Made by a program: the position numbers and the translations under genes. Shown piece after piece: positions 7,172 to 15,865 of a stretch of 64,000 nt of DNA. Within the stretch, counting starts at the first letter, position 1, and every line of letters starts with the position of its first letter. The notes under the pieces are model-generated. The model had not been told where the DNA came from. It made no database searches and worked only from the letters and a program-made list of their open reading frames with translations. This stretch comes from Burkholderia guangdongensis (GTDB lineage: Bacteria; Pseudomonadota; Gammaproteobacteria; Burkholderiales; Burkholderiaceae): positions 31,515-95,514 of the forward strand of contig NZ_JACBNX010000021.1 in assembly GCF_013403875.1 (NCBI RefSeq), given 5' to 3'.

Positions 7172-10100
7172 TCAAGCCGTTGCGTTGAATTCGATCAGCA
7201 GATCCTTCGCCGCGACGCGCTCGCCGACCTGCACGTGCACGGCCGCGATCTCGCCGTCGCGCTCCGCCGCGATGTGCGTTTCCATCTTCATTGCCTCGAG
7301 CGCGATCAGCGTCGTGCCGGCCGTGACCCGCTGCCCCGGCCGAACCGCGACCGTGACCACCGAGCCCGGCATCGGCGCCGCGACGTGCAGCGGATTCGTC
7401 GGATCCGCCTGCGGACGGCCGCGCCGAACCTCGCCCGCCTGCACCGCGCTGCGCGGCTCGATCAGCGCGGTGCGCGACTGCCCGTTCAGCTCGAACTGCA
7501 CCTTGACCCGGCCGTCTTCGGCATCCGTGTGCTGCCCCTGCAGCGACACGAGCAGCGTCTTGCCCGGCGAGATCTCGATCGCCGCTTCTTCCTGCGGCTG
7601 CAATCCGTACAGGAACGCGGGCGTCGGCAGCACCGACGTGTCGCTGTAGTCGCGCACGTGCGCGTAATACTCGCCGGCCTGCTTCGGATACATCAGATAC
7701 GACGCGAGCTGCCGGTCGTCGAGCGGATGCTGGCACGCGGCCGCGCCCTGCGCACGCGCGGCGTCGAGATCGACGTCCGGAATCCGGTCGCCGGGCCGGT
7801 AAGGCGCCGGTGGCTCGCTCCTGAGCACCTTTCTCGACAGCGCCGCCGGGAAGCCGTCCGGCGGAAAGCCCAGTTCGCCCTTGAACAGCGACACGACCGA
7901 TTCCGGGAACGCGATGTCCTTGCCCGGATCGCGGATGTCGTCGACGCTCAGATCGTTCGCGACCATCATCAGCGCCATGTCGCCGACCACCTTCGACGTC
8001 GGCGTCACCTTCACGATGTCGCCGAACAGCCGGTTCACGTCCGCATACGCGCGCGACACTTCGGTCCAGCGATGATCGATGCCGAGCGAGCGCGCCTGCT
8101 CGCGCAGATTCGTGTACTGGCCGCCGGGCATCTCGTGACGATAGACGTCGGCGGTGCCGGCGCGGATCTCCGATTCGAACGGCGCGTAGTAGCGGCGCAC
8201 GCCTTCCCAGTACATCGACGCCTCGTGCAGCGCGTCCGGATCGACGCCCGGATCGCGCTCGCTGCCCGCGAGCGCGGCCGCGATGCTCGACAGGTTCGGC
8301 TGCGCGGTGAGGCCGCTCATCGCGTCGAGCGCGCCGTCGACCGCATCGCAGCCCGCGTCGATCGCGGCCAGCACCGACGCCGCGGAGATGCCGCTCGTGT
8401 CGTGCGTGTGGAAATGCACGGGCAGCCCGGTTTCCTCCTTCAGCGCCCTCACGAGCGCCGCGGCCGCCCGCGGACGGCAGATGCCGGCCATGTCCTTGAT
8501 GCCGAGCACATGCACGCCCGCGCGCTGCAGTTCGCGCGCGATGCCGACGTAATACTTGAGGTCGTACTTCGCGCGGGACGGGTCGAACAGGTCGCCCGTG
8601 TAGCAGATCGCGCCCTCGCACAGCGCCCCGCTTTCGCGCACCGCGTCGATCGCCACGCGCATGTTGCTCACCCAGTTCAGCGAGTCGAACACGCGGAACA
8701 GATCGACGCCCGCGCTCGCGGCCTGCTTCACGAAGAAGCGCACGACGTTGTCCGCGTAGTTCGTATAGCCGACCGCGTTCGAGCCGCGCAGCAGCATCTG
8801 GAACAGAATGTTCGGCACGCGTTCGCGCAGCAGCGCGAGCCGCTCCCACGGATCTTCCTTCAGGAAGCGCAGCGCGACGTCGAAGGTCGCGCCGCCCCAG
8901 CATTCGAGCGAGAACAGTTGCGGCAGCTCGCGTGCATAGAACGGCGCGATCGGCAGCATGTCGGCGGTGCGCATGCGCGTCGCGAACAGCGACTGATGCG
9001 CGTCGCGCATCGTCGTGTCGGTCAGCAGCACCTGCTTCTGGTCGAGCATCCATTGCGCGAATTTGTCGGACCCAAGCTCGCGCAGGCGATCGCGCGTGCC
9101 GGCGGGAATCGCCGACGACGTGTCGATCTTCGGCAGCACCGGCCTCGGCAGCGGCAACACCGGCAGCGTGCGGCCGTTCATCTCGGCATTGCCGTTGACG
9201 CTCAGTTCGCCGAGATAACGCAGCAGCTTCGTCGCGCGATCGCGGCGCTCCGTGAATTCGAACAGCGCCGGCGTCAGATCGATGAAGCGCGTCGTCACGT
9301 CGCCGGCGACGAACGCCGGATGATTGATCACGTTCTCGAGGAACTGCAGATTGCACGCGACGCCGCGAATGCGGAATTCGCGCAGCGCGCGGTCCATCCG
9401 GTGGATCGCCTCGGCCGCGGTCGGCGCCCACGCGGTCACCTTCACCAATAGCGAATCGTAGTACGGCGTGATCACCGCGCCACCGTACGCGGTGCCGCCG
9501 TCGAGCCGCACGCCGAAGCCGGCCGCGCTCCGGTACGCGGTCAGGCGCCCGTAGTCGGGCAGGAAGTTGTTCTCGGGATCCTCGGTCGTGACCCGGCATT
9601 GCAGCGCATGGCCGCTCAGCGAAATCCCGTCCTGCGTCGGCACGCCGGCCGCGCGCGCGACGATCGCGCCGTCGCCGTCGATCGCATCCTCGGTCAGCCC
9701 GATCCGGCCGCCTTCCGTGATGCGGATCTGCGCCTTCACGATGTCGATTCCGGTGACCATTTCGGTCACCGTGTGTTCGACCTGAATGCGCGGATTCACT
9801 TCGATGAAATAGAACCGGCCGGTATCGGCATCCATCAGGAATTCGACCGTGCCCGCATGCGTGTAGCCGACCGCGCGCATCAGGCGCAGCGCGGATTCGG
9901 ACAGCGCGGCCCGCGTCGCGCCGTCGAGGTACGGCGCCGGCGCGCGCTCGACCACCTTCTGGTTGCGGCGCTGCACCGTGCAGTCGCGCTCGTACAGATG
10001 CACGAGCGTGCCGTGCGTATCGCCGAGCACCTGCACCTCGACGTGGCGCGCATTGCGCACGAGTTTCTCGACGTACACCTCGTCGTTGCCGAACGCGGCG

Positions 10101-10681
10101 AGCGCCTCGCGTCGCGCGGCGGGCAGCGCGGTCTCGAGATCCTGGTCGCTTTCGAGCACCCGCATCCCGCGTCCGCCGCCGCCCCAGCTCGCCTTCAGCA
10201 TCAGCGGATACCCGACGCCGTCGGCGAGGCGCCGGCACGCGTCGAGATCGTCCGGCAGCGGGTCCGTCGCGGGCATCACCGGCACGCCCGCGGCGATCGC
10301 CGCATGGCGCGCGGCGACCTTGTTGCCGAGCGTGCGCATCACGTCGGGCGGCGGGCCGATCCAGCGGATGCCGGCATCGATCACCGCCTGCGCGAAATCC
10401 GGGTTCTCCGACAGGAATCCGTAACCCGGATGGATTGCGTCGACTTTCGCTTGCCGCGCGACGCGCAGGATGTCGTCGATGTCCAGGTAGGCCGCGAGCG
10501 GCTTTTTCCCTTCGCCGATCAGATAGCTTTCGTCGGCCTTGAAGCGATGCAGCGCGAGGCGGTCTTCCTTCGAATAGACCGCCACCGTGCGGATGTTCAT
10601 TTCGGCGGCGGCGCGCATCACGCGAATCGAGATTTCCGAACGGTTGGCGATCAGCAACGACTGGATGGGGGCGTCGGTCAT
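7172..10681 (-). CDS. pyc: Pyruvate carboxylase
   Basis: 1169 residues, the full length of single-chain pyruvate carboxylase, which makes oxaloacetate from pyruvate, bicarbonate and ATP. Order of domains: biotin carboxylase with ATP-grasp (about 1-450; glycine loop G-G-G-G-R-G-M), carboxyltransferase TIM barrel (about 530-810; starts D-T-T-M-R-D-A-H-Q-S), central allosteric/linker region, and C-terminal biotinyl domain with E-A-M-K-M whose Lys1132 is the biotin site. All key motifs are intact. It is a housekeeping anaplerotic enzyme; the next gene upstream on the same strand ends 226 bases away, so it probably has its own promoter. Confidence 0.96.
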   Translation of the reverse strand: MTDAPIQSLLIANRSEISIRVMRAAAEMNIRTVAVYSKEDRLALHRFKADESYLIGEGKKPLAAYLDIDDILRVARQAKVDAIHPGYGFLSENPDFAQAVIDAGIRWIGPPPDVMRTLGNKVAARHAAIAAGVPVMPATDPLPDDLDACRRLADGVGYPLMLKASWGGGGRGMRVLESDQDLETALPAARREALAAFGNDEVYVEKLVRNARHVEVQVLGDTHGTLVHLYERDCTVQRRNQKVVERAPAPYLDGATRAALSESALRLMRAVGYTHAGTVEFLMDADTGRFYFIEVNPRIQVEHTVTEMVTGIDIVKAQIRITEGGRIGLTEDAIDGDGAIVARAAGVPTQDGISLSGHALQCRVTTEDPENNFLPDYGRLTAYRSAAGFGVRLDGGTAYGGAVITPYYDSLLVKVTAWAPTAAEAIHRMDRALREFRIRGVACNLQFLENVINHPAFVAGDVTTRFIDLTPALFEFTERRDRATKLLRYLGELSVNGNAEMNGRTLPVLPLPRPVLPKIDTSSAIPAGTRDRLRELGSDKFAQWMLDQKQVLLTDTTMRDAHQSLFATRMRTADMLPIAPFYARELPQLFSLECWGGATFDVALRFLKEDPWERLALLRERVPNILFQMLLRGSNAVGYTNYADNVVRFFVKQAASAGVDLFRVFDSLNWVSNMRVAIDAVRESGALCEGAICYTGDLFDPSRAKYDLKYYVGIARELQRAGVHVLGIKDMAGICRPRAAAALVRALKEETGLPVHFHTHDTSGISAASVLAAIDAGCDAVDGALDAMSGLTAQPNLSSIAAALAGSERDPGVDPDALHEASMYWEGVRRYYAPFESEIRAGTADVYRHEMPGGQYTNLREQARSLGIDHRWTEVSRAYADVNRLFGDIVKVTPTSKVVGDMALMMVANDLSVDDIRDPGKDIAFPESVVSLFKGELGFPPDGFPAALSRKVLRSEPPAPYRPGDRIPDVDLDAARAQGAAACQHPLDDRQLASYLMYPKQAGEYYAHVRDYSDTSVLPTPAFLYGLQPQEEAAIEISPGKTLLVSLQGQHTDAEDGRVKVQFELNGQSRTALIEPRSAVQAGEVRRGRPQADPTNPLHVAAPMPGSVVTVAVRPGQRVTAGTTLIALEAMKMETHIAAERDGEIAAVHVQVGERVAAKDLLIEFNATA

Positions 10682-10907
10682 GGCGTGGAAGGCAGAATGT
10701 TGGGCTTCGGTCGTCCCTGCATGACGCGCATCCGGCGCACGCTTCGCGCAAGAGGCGGGCTGCGGGTGTTCCGTGGATCGGAAACGCGGGCGGCCGCCGA
10801 TCGGCGCGCACGACGCTCCCCGCGCAGTGTCCCCGGGAACAAAAAATTGCGCAACACCGATTCGGCGGGGTGGCGGGTCAGTCCGCGACAGTCAGCGTCA
10901 GTCCGCG

Positions 10908-11399
10908 TCAGAACACGCCGAGCGCGAGCCCGGCCGCGAGCCCGGCGCCGAGTTCCGCGCAGCGCGCGAGATCGTCGGCATCGATCGTCTTCGGCGCGAG
11001 GATGCGCTCCGGCGTCTGCGCGTGCGTGCAGACGATCAGGCCCGGCGCGACGCCGTTCAGGCGCCAGCCGGTCGCGATACGATCGATCTGGCGCAACGCG
11101 TTCTGGCCGTCGCTGCCCGCGCAGATCATCGCCGCGTACGGGCGGCCGTTCACGCGGTCGAGCGCCGCGTAGTAGCAGCGGTCGAAGAAGTCCTTCATCA
11201 GCCCGGACATCGCGGCCAGATTCTCCGGCGTCGCGAACAGGTAGCCGTCGGCGGCCAGCACGTCGTCCGGGCCGGTGTCGGTCGCGAGCTGGAGCCGCAC
11301 CGACACGTCCGGCTGCGCGCGCGCCGCATCGGCGGCGGCCTCGGCCATCTGCCGGGTGCCGCCGGTCATCGTGTGATAGACGATCAGCAACGTCTTCAT
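10908..11399 (-). CDS. Flavodoxin-fold / NADPH-dependent FMN reductase-like protein
   Basis: 163 residues beginning MKTLLIVYHTMTGGTRQMA, the flavodoxin-like phosphate-binding loop (T-M-T-G-G-T, residues 10-15) that grips FMN phosphate. The second flavin loop is seen as F-A-T-P-E-N-L-A-A-M-S-G, as in NAD(P)H:FMN or quinone reductases of the WrbA/flavodoxin group. The fold is confident, the substrate is not. It is on the same strand as the TetR gene upstream (56-base gap) and may be co-transcribed with it. Confidence 0.8.
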   Translation of the reverse strand: MKTLLIVYHTMTGGTRQMAEAAADAARAQPDVSVRLQLATDTGPDDVLAADGYLFATPENLAAMSGLMKDFFDRCYYAALDRVNGRPYAAMICAGSDGQNALRQIDRIATGWRLNGVAPGLIVCTHAQTPERILAPKTIDADDLARCAELGAGLAAGLALGVF

Positions 11400-11454
11400 C
11401 CGTGCATGCGCGCAATATTCATCTGCGGTTCACTGTATCACCATCGCGCCGTCG

Positions 11455-12123
11455 TCACGGCGACTCGCTGCTGCCGCTGCCGCTGTCGCTGCCGCCGCCA
11501 GCGTCGCGCCGTTCGTAGCGCGCGAGAAACAGGTCGACCGCGGATTGCGCGACCTTCGTTCGCGCGGCGTCGTCGAGCGTCGGCTGCCCGAGCGCGACCT
11601 GCGGCCAGAATGCGAACGCCTTCACGAGCCCCTGCAGCTGCTGTGCGGCGAACGCTGGCTCCGGCGCGACGAGCCGGCCGTCGGCCGTCGCCGCGCGTAC
11701 CCAGACCGTCACGTCCTCCTCCCGCTCGCCGAGGCGCGCGACCATCTCCCGCGCGCGCTCCGGCGAATGAATGCCCGTCGCGATCGCGACTCGCGCCAGC
11801 GCGAGAAACGCGTCGTCGTTCAACAGCCGCAGCTTGCGCATCAGCAGCTCGAGCAATTGCGCGCGCAGCGGCTCGTCCGCGCGATACGCGCGCACCGCGC
11901 CCGCCTGGCTCGCATCCCACAGCTGCTGCAGAATCGCCTCGAACAGCGCTTCCTTGCTCGGGAAATGGTTGTAGACCGTACGCTTGGAGACGTTCGCGCG
12001 CGCCGCGATGCGATCCATGCTGGTCGCCTCGTACCCGGCCGCGAGGAATTCGTCGATCGCCGCGCCGACGATCGCGACGCGCTTCCGGTCGGTCAGACGC
12101 TGGTTGCAAGATGGGATGTCCAT
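11455..12123 (-). CDS. TetR/AcrR family transcriptional regulator
   Basis: 222 residues with a TetR DNA-binding domain at residues about 15-62 (I-A-A-R-A-N-V-S-K-R-T-V-Y-N-H-F-P-S-K-E-A-L-F split around the recognition helix) and a helical ligand domain. The C-terminus is a low-complexity Gly/Ser tail. It is divergent from the metallo-beta-lactamase-fold gene at 12207, and the 83-base gap holds repeated operator-like sites, so local repression of that gene and of itself is the natural reading. Confidence 0.88.
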   Translation of the reverse strand: MDIPSCNQRLTDRKRVAIVGAAIDEFLAAGYEATSMDRIAARANVSKRTVYNHFPSKEALFEAILQQLWDASQAGAVRAYRADEPLRAQLLELLMRKLRLLNDDAFLALARVAIATGIHSPERAREMVARLGEREEDVTVWVRAATADGRLVAPEPAFAAQQLQGLVKAFAFWPQVALGQPTLDDAARTKVAQSAVDLFLARYERRDAGGGSDSGSGSSESP

Positions 12124-12141
12124 CGCGAAATTTTACACCGG

Positions 12142-12187
12142 GCAGTTTACTTTCTCGAAAAACAAACTACACTACGCAGTGTACTTT
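12142..12187. promoter_or_regulatory. Putative TetR operators in the tetR-hydrolase gap
   Basis: GCAGTTTACTTT at 12142-12153 and GCAGTGTACTTT at 12176-12187 are direct repeats differing at one base, 34 bases apart. The second overlaps TACACTACGCAGTGTA (12168-12183), a 16-base palindrome with one mismatched pair. The sites sit in the 83-base gap between divergent genes, as TetR operators do. Confidence 0.5.
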
Positions 12188-12206
12188 TTAGATCGAGCCA
12201 CCGGTC

Positions 12207-13343
12207 ATGACACTGCTCCCCGATTTCATTCATCGCACTTTTGGTCTGACGGCTGCGGAACGCGGGCGCGCATTGTCGAGCGCGTCGCCGCAGCACGACG
12301 GGGAGCGCTTTCGCAATGCCGCGCCGCGCCCGGCCGAAGGGCTCGGCAAAACGCTGCGGATCGCGTGGAACATGCTGTTCAACAAGCCGCGCGACACGGC
12401 CCCGGCGGGCGCGATCCCGGTCGACGCGCTGACCCGCGACCAGCTCGACGCGGCGCCCGACCGCAGCCTCTACCGGCTCGGCCACTCGACGATGCTGCTG
12501 AAGCTGCGCGGCCAGTTCTGGCTGACCGATCCGGTGTTCGCCGAGCGCGCGTCGCCGTTCCGGCATCTGGGCCCGAAGCGCTTCCATGCGCCGCCGATCG
12601 CGCTCGCCGACCTGCCGCCGCTGCGCGGCGTGATCCTGTCGCACGACCACTACGACCATCTCGACCGCGACACGGTGCTCGCGCTCGCCGCGACGACCGG
12701 CGTGTTTCTGACGCCGCTCGGCGTCGGCGACCGGCTGATCGAATGGGGGATCGACAGCAAGAAGATTCGCCAGCTCGACTGGTGGCAAAGCGTGGACGTC
12801 GACGGCCTGACGTTCACCGCGACGCCCGCGCAGCATTTCTCCGGACGCAGCCTGTTCGACGGCAACAGCACGCTGTGGGCGTCGTGGGTCATCGTCGATC
12901 ACGATCTGCGCGTGTTCTTCAGCGGCGACACCGGCTACTTCGACGGCTTCAGGGCCATCGGCGAGCGCCTCGGCCCGTTCGACGTCACGCTGATCGAAAC
13001 GGGCGCGTACGATCCGCACTGGCCGTACGTTCATATGCAGCCCGAAGAAACCGTGCAGGCGCACGTCGATCTGCGCGGGCGCCGGCTGGTGCCGATTCAC
13101 AACGGCACGTTCGATCTCGCGATGCATCGCTGGCAGGAGCCGTTCGAGCGGGTGACGAGCCTGGCGGCTGCGCGCGGCATCGCGATCTCGACGCCGCGCA
13201 TGGGCGAGCGGCTGGATCTGGTCGAACCGCATCGCGGCGACAAATGGTGGCGCCGGGTCGCCGAAGCGGCCGACGTGCCGGCCGCGCCGACCATGCGTTC
13301 GCGCTGGTGCGCGTCGCGTCGCGCGGAGCAGACGGGCGCCTGA
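12207..13343 (+). CDS. MBL-fold metallohydrolase, NAPE-PLD/UlaG-like
   Basis: 378 residues. The metallo-beta-lactamase zinc motif is H-D-H-Y-D-H at residues 146-151, preceded by G-H-S-T-M-L-L and T-D-P-V-F, and followed by a metal-binding Asp in F-S-G-D-T-G-Y-F-D and a His in P-I-H-N-G-T-F. This arrangement is that of the UlaG / N-acyl-phosphatidylethanolamine phospholipase D-like branch. The first 90 residues are an extra N-terminal segment without a clear signal peptide. Function is likely hydrolysis of a phosphodiester or lactone, unproven. A TetR repressor gene is divergent. Confidence 0.8.
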   Translation: MTLLPDFIHRTFGLTAAERGRALSSASPQHDGERFRNAAPRPAEGLGKTLRIAWNMLFNKPRDTAPAGAIPVDALTRDQLDAAPDRSLYRLGHSTMLLKLRGQFWLTDPVFAERASPFRHLGPKRFHAPPIALADLPPLRGVILSHDHYDHLDRDTVLALAATTGVFLTPLGVGDRLIEWGIDSKKIRQLDWWQSVDVDGLTFTATPAQHFSGRSLFDGNSTLWASWVIVDHDLRVFFSGDTGYFDGFRAIGERLGPFDVTLIETGAYDPHWPYVHMQPEETVQAHVDLRGRRLVPIHNGTFDLAMHRWQEPFERVTSLAAARGIAISTPRMGERLDLVEPHRGDKWWRRVAEAADVPAAPTMRSRWCASRRAEQTGA

Positions 13344-13375
13344 GCGCGGCGCGCCGCCGTCATCGATACGACCAT

Positions 13376-13801
13376 TCAGCCGCCGTCGGCGACGTCGTGA
13401 AACGCCCAGCCGAACGACCGGATTTCCGATTTGTGCAACGCCGCGACCTTGCGCAGGCATTGCTCGCCCTTCGGCGTCAGATGCACCTCGACCTGCCTGC
13501 GGTCGTGCAGGCTCGTCTGGCGCCTGACGAGGCCCGCGGCCTCGCAGCGCGTCACGAGCGCGACCGTGCCGTGCGACGACGCCTGCAGACGCTCCGCGAT
13601 TTCACCAACCGTCGCCCACGTGCGATCGGCAAACGCGCACGTATGCAGCATCAGCATGTACTGCTGCGGCGTGAGCCCTTCGGCATGCAGTATCTCTTCG
13701 GAAAAACGCTGGAAGCGCCGGAGCCGGTAACGGAATTCGGATAACTGCTCCAGATCGTATTTCGTCACGGCCCCCACGGCCTTGCGGCAGGTCGATGTCA
13801 T
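13376..13801 (-). CDS. MarR family transcriptional regulator
   Basis: 141 residues from the ATG at 13801, chosen because GAGGAGG lies eight bases upstream; a frame-matched ATG at 13819 would put that ribosome site inside the gene. The winged helix is typical MarR (L-T-P-Q-Q-Y-M-L-M-L, then V-G-E-I-A-E-R-L-Q-A-S-S-H-G-T-V-A-L-V and the wing D-R-R-Q-V-E-V-H-L-T). It is divergent from a small secreted-type ORF at 13893; the 91-base gap is AT-rich for this genome and likely holds its autoregulatory site. Confidence 0.87.
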   Translation of the reverse strand: MTSTCRKAVGAVTKYDLEQLSEFRYRLRRFQRFSEEILHAEGLTPQQYMLMLHTCAFADRTWATVGEIAERLQASSHGTVALVTRCEAAGLVRRQTSLHDRRQVEVHLTPKGEQCLRKVAALHKSEIRSFGWAFHDVADGG

Positions 13802-13892
13802 CGGAACCTCCTCGAACACCGGGCGTTTTCTGGAAACATATCATCATGTGACCTAATATACACAGGCACGCTCGTCGAGGCAGGATCGAAAA

Positions 13893-14156
13893 GTGGACGG
13901 CAAATTCCTACCGGTGCTGATCGCGTTCGCCGTGATGCAGGCGGGCGGCGCGATGGCGCCGCCGCGCATCGACGGCTACGCCGCGCTTCCCGCGGCCGCG
14001 CATTCGGGCAGCGGCCGCCCGCTGGTCGGCGCGAATGGCCGCACCGCCGCATTGGCGGCGGGACGCGGCACGATCCATATCCCCACCGTTTCCTATCATC
14101 TCGACGGATGGGGCCCGCAACGATCGAGGCTGCAAAGCGACCGGTTCCGCTGGTGA
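13893..14156 (+). CDS. Small exported hypothetical protein
   Basis: 87 codons from a GTG. The N-terminus MDGKFLPVLIAFAVMQAGG resembles a short signal peptide; the remainder is Gly/Ala/Arg-rich with no motif I recognise. No strong ribosome site precedes the start. It is kept because it is divergent from marR at ordinary spacing and fills an otherwise empty gap, but it could be a chance frame in GC-rich DNA. Confidence 0.35.
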   Translation: MDGKFLPVLIAFAVMQAGGAMAPPRIDGYAALPAAAHSGSGRPLVGANGRTAALAAGRGTIHIPTVSYHLDGWGPQRSRLQSDRFRW

Positions 14157-14190
14157 CGCGGCGCCCTCGCCGCGTGCGTTCAGGCTCGCG

Positions 14191-15396
14191 TCAATGCGAT
14201 GCGCGCGAATGCGGCACCGCGCGCGCCGCGATGCACTGCCGCTCGACGCGGCTTTCCCACAGCGACGCGCCGAACAGCACCGCGGTCGTCGCCCAGCTCA
14301 TCGCGAGCAGGCCGACGAATCCGCTCGCCGCAACGAGCGCGATCAGCACGAGCGTCGCCGCGACGTGCGAGAACGGAATCACCGAGTACACGATCTTCTT
14401 GAACACCGCGCTGCCGGCCAGGTAGATCGCGGGCCCCGCGACGAGCACGATCGCGTCTGCGAGCGACGCCGTGCGCGCCGGATGCGCGAGCACCAGATCG
14501 TTGCCGACCGCGCTGACGATGATCCCGGCGACGAGAATCGCATGCACGTAATGAAAATACGCGCCGATGCGGCCCGGATCGCCGGAGCGCGTGATCGTCG
14601 TCGTCGCGTCCTTGCTCGACGTGCCGAAGTACAGCCACCACATCGCGAGCGACCCGGCGAACGTGCCGACGAACGCGCAAATGATCGTCGCGCTCCACTG
14701 CGTGCCGGTGGAGAACGTCGCGCCGGTCGCGAGCACCGCCTCACCCAGCGCGACGATCACGAACAGCTGGCAGCGCTCGGTCAGATGGCCGCCCTCGATC
14801 GTCCACTCGCGGGTGCTCGAGCGGCCGAGCCCCGGCAGCGCGAAGCCGAACATCGGCGCGACGTACTCGCATGCCACCGCCGCGAGCCAGCACGCGACGC
14901 GCGCGCCGTCGTGCGCGAGGCCGCCGGCGATCCACAGCACGCCCGCGATCGACACCCAGCCGAGGATCCGCCGATAGTTCGGCGCGAGCGGATGCGCGCG
15001 GCCGAGACGAGACACGATGTACACCGTCCGGCCGACCTGCATCGTGACGTACGCGAGCGCGAACACGATGCCGCGCGGGCCGAACGCATCGGGAATCGCG
15101 GCGGCCATCACGAGCCCGATCAGCATCGTCGCGAACACGAGCGCCCGGATGGGTGGCGTTTCCGGATCGAACCAGTTCGTGACCCAGCACATGTACTGCC
15201 AGCCGAGCCAGACGGCGAACCACAGGATCAGCGTCTCGAACGCGCCGCCCGGCGTCAGATGCACGAGCAGCATGTGGCTCAACTGCGTGACCGCGAACAC
15301 GTAGACGAGATCGAAGAACAGCTCTTCGTACGTGACGCGCGCGTGATGTCCGTCGCGCTTGCGCAGCAGTGGATGGTCGTAGGTCGATTCGGTCAT
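14191..15396 (-). CDS. ltrA: Low-temperature requirement A (LtrA) family membrane protein
   Basis: 401 residues and about ten to twelve membrane spans. The family signature is the N-terminal V-T-Y-E-E-L-F-F-D-L-V-Y-V-F-A-V-T-Q-L before the first span, and the later E-R-C-Q-L-F-V-I-V-A-L-G-E-A-V-L segment. LtrA was named for growth at low temperature in Listeria; the biochemical role is unknown. The start at 15396 (MTESTYDHPLLRKRDG) places the signature at residue 22, as in relatives; a longer frame upstream is Arg-rich and not credible. It stands alone. Confidence 0.88.
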   Translation of the reverse strand: MTESTYDHPLLRKRDGHHARVTYEELFFDLVYVFAVTQLSHMLLVHLTPGGAFETLILWFAVWLGWQYMCWVTNWFDPETPPIRALVFATMLIGLVMAAAIPDAFGPRGIVFALAYVTMQVGRTVYIVSRLGRAHPLAPNYRRILGWVSIAGVLWIAGGLAHDGARVACWLAAVACEYVAPMFGFALPGLGRSSTREWTIEGGHLTERCQLFVIVALGEAVLATGATFSTGTQWSATIICAFVGTFAGSLAMWWLYFGTSSKDATTTITRSGDPGRIGAYFHYVHAILVAGIIVSAVGNDLVLAHPARTASLADAIVLVAGPAIYLAGSAVFKKIVYSVIPFSHVAATLVLIALVAASGFVGLLAMSWATTAVLFGASLWESRVERQCIAARAVPHSRASH

Positions 15397-15577
15397 GAGG
15401 TCGCGGGTTCGGAGCACGAGGCGGATGCGGCAACCGCGACGGTACCGCAAACGCCGCGAGCGGTCGAGGAGTGAGGGTCTGGGCCCGCCGTCGAAAGCGA
15501 CCCGCGGCAAACACCCGCCCGTCGCGCAAAATCGACAGTCGCGCAGCCGATCCGGCGAGACGCGTTAGACTGTCGCG

Positions 15578-15841
15578 ATGGAGAAATGCCCTTACTGTCC
15601 GAGAATCCGCGACGAATGGGATTGCCACGGGGACGCATGCCGCCGCGAGATCGCGAAAGCGCTGCGCCGGCAGCGCGCCGGCCTCCCGATGGTGCCAGAC
15701 CGGATTCGCAACGAGCTGCGCGCCGACTCGAGCGCGAGCGAAGTCATCGCGGTGCTGTCGCGGCAGCGACTGCGCGCGCGCCGCGGCAACGAGGAACGCC
15801 GCGAGCGCAAGGAAATCGAGGACGCCGACGGCGGCAAATGA
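15578..15841 (+). CDS. Small Cys-rich hypothetical protein
   Basis: 87 residues with C-P-Y-C at residues 4-7 and C-H-G-D-A-C at 16-21, a spacing that could hold one zinc ion. The remainder is a basic helix ending in a charged coil (R-R-G-N-E-E-R-R-E-R-K-E-I-E). The gene is divergent from ltrA and convergent with the diguanylate cyclase gene. The Cys pattern and charged tail argue for a true small protein, possibly nucleic-acid binding; no named family recognised. Confidence 0.55.
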   Translation: MEKCPYCPRIRDEWDCHGDACRREIAKALRRQRAGLPMVPDRIRNELRADSSASEVIAVLSRQRLRARRGNEERRERKEIEDADGGK

Positions 15842-15865
15842 CCACCGCCCGGACCGCCGCCGGCG

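Noticed and set aside
6555..10811. A 1418-codon reverse-strand frame over pyc
   Set aside because: Same-strand shifted shadow, dominated by Arg; pyc in the other frame has intact biotin, carboxylase and transferase motifs.
13802..13892. MarR operator in the AT-rich gap
   Set aside because: Loose ATAT and TCA/TGA symmetry is visible but too imperfect to mark as a site.
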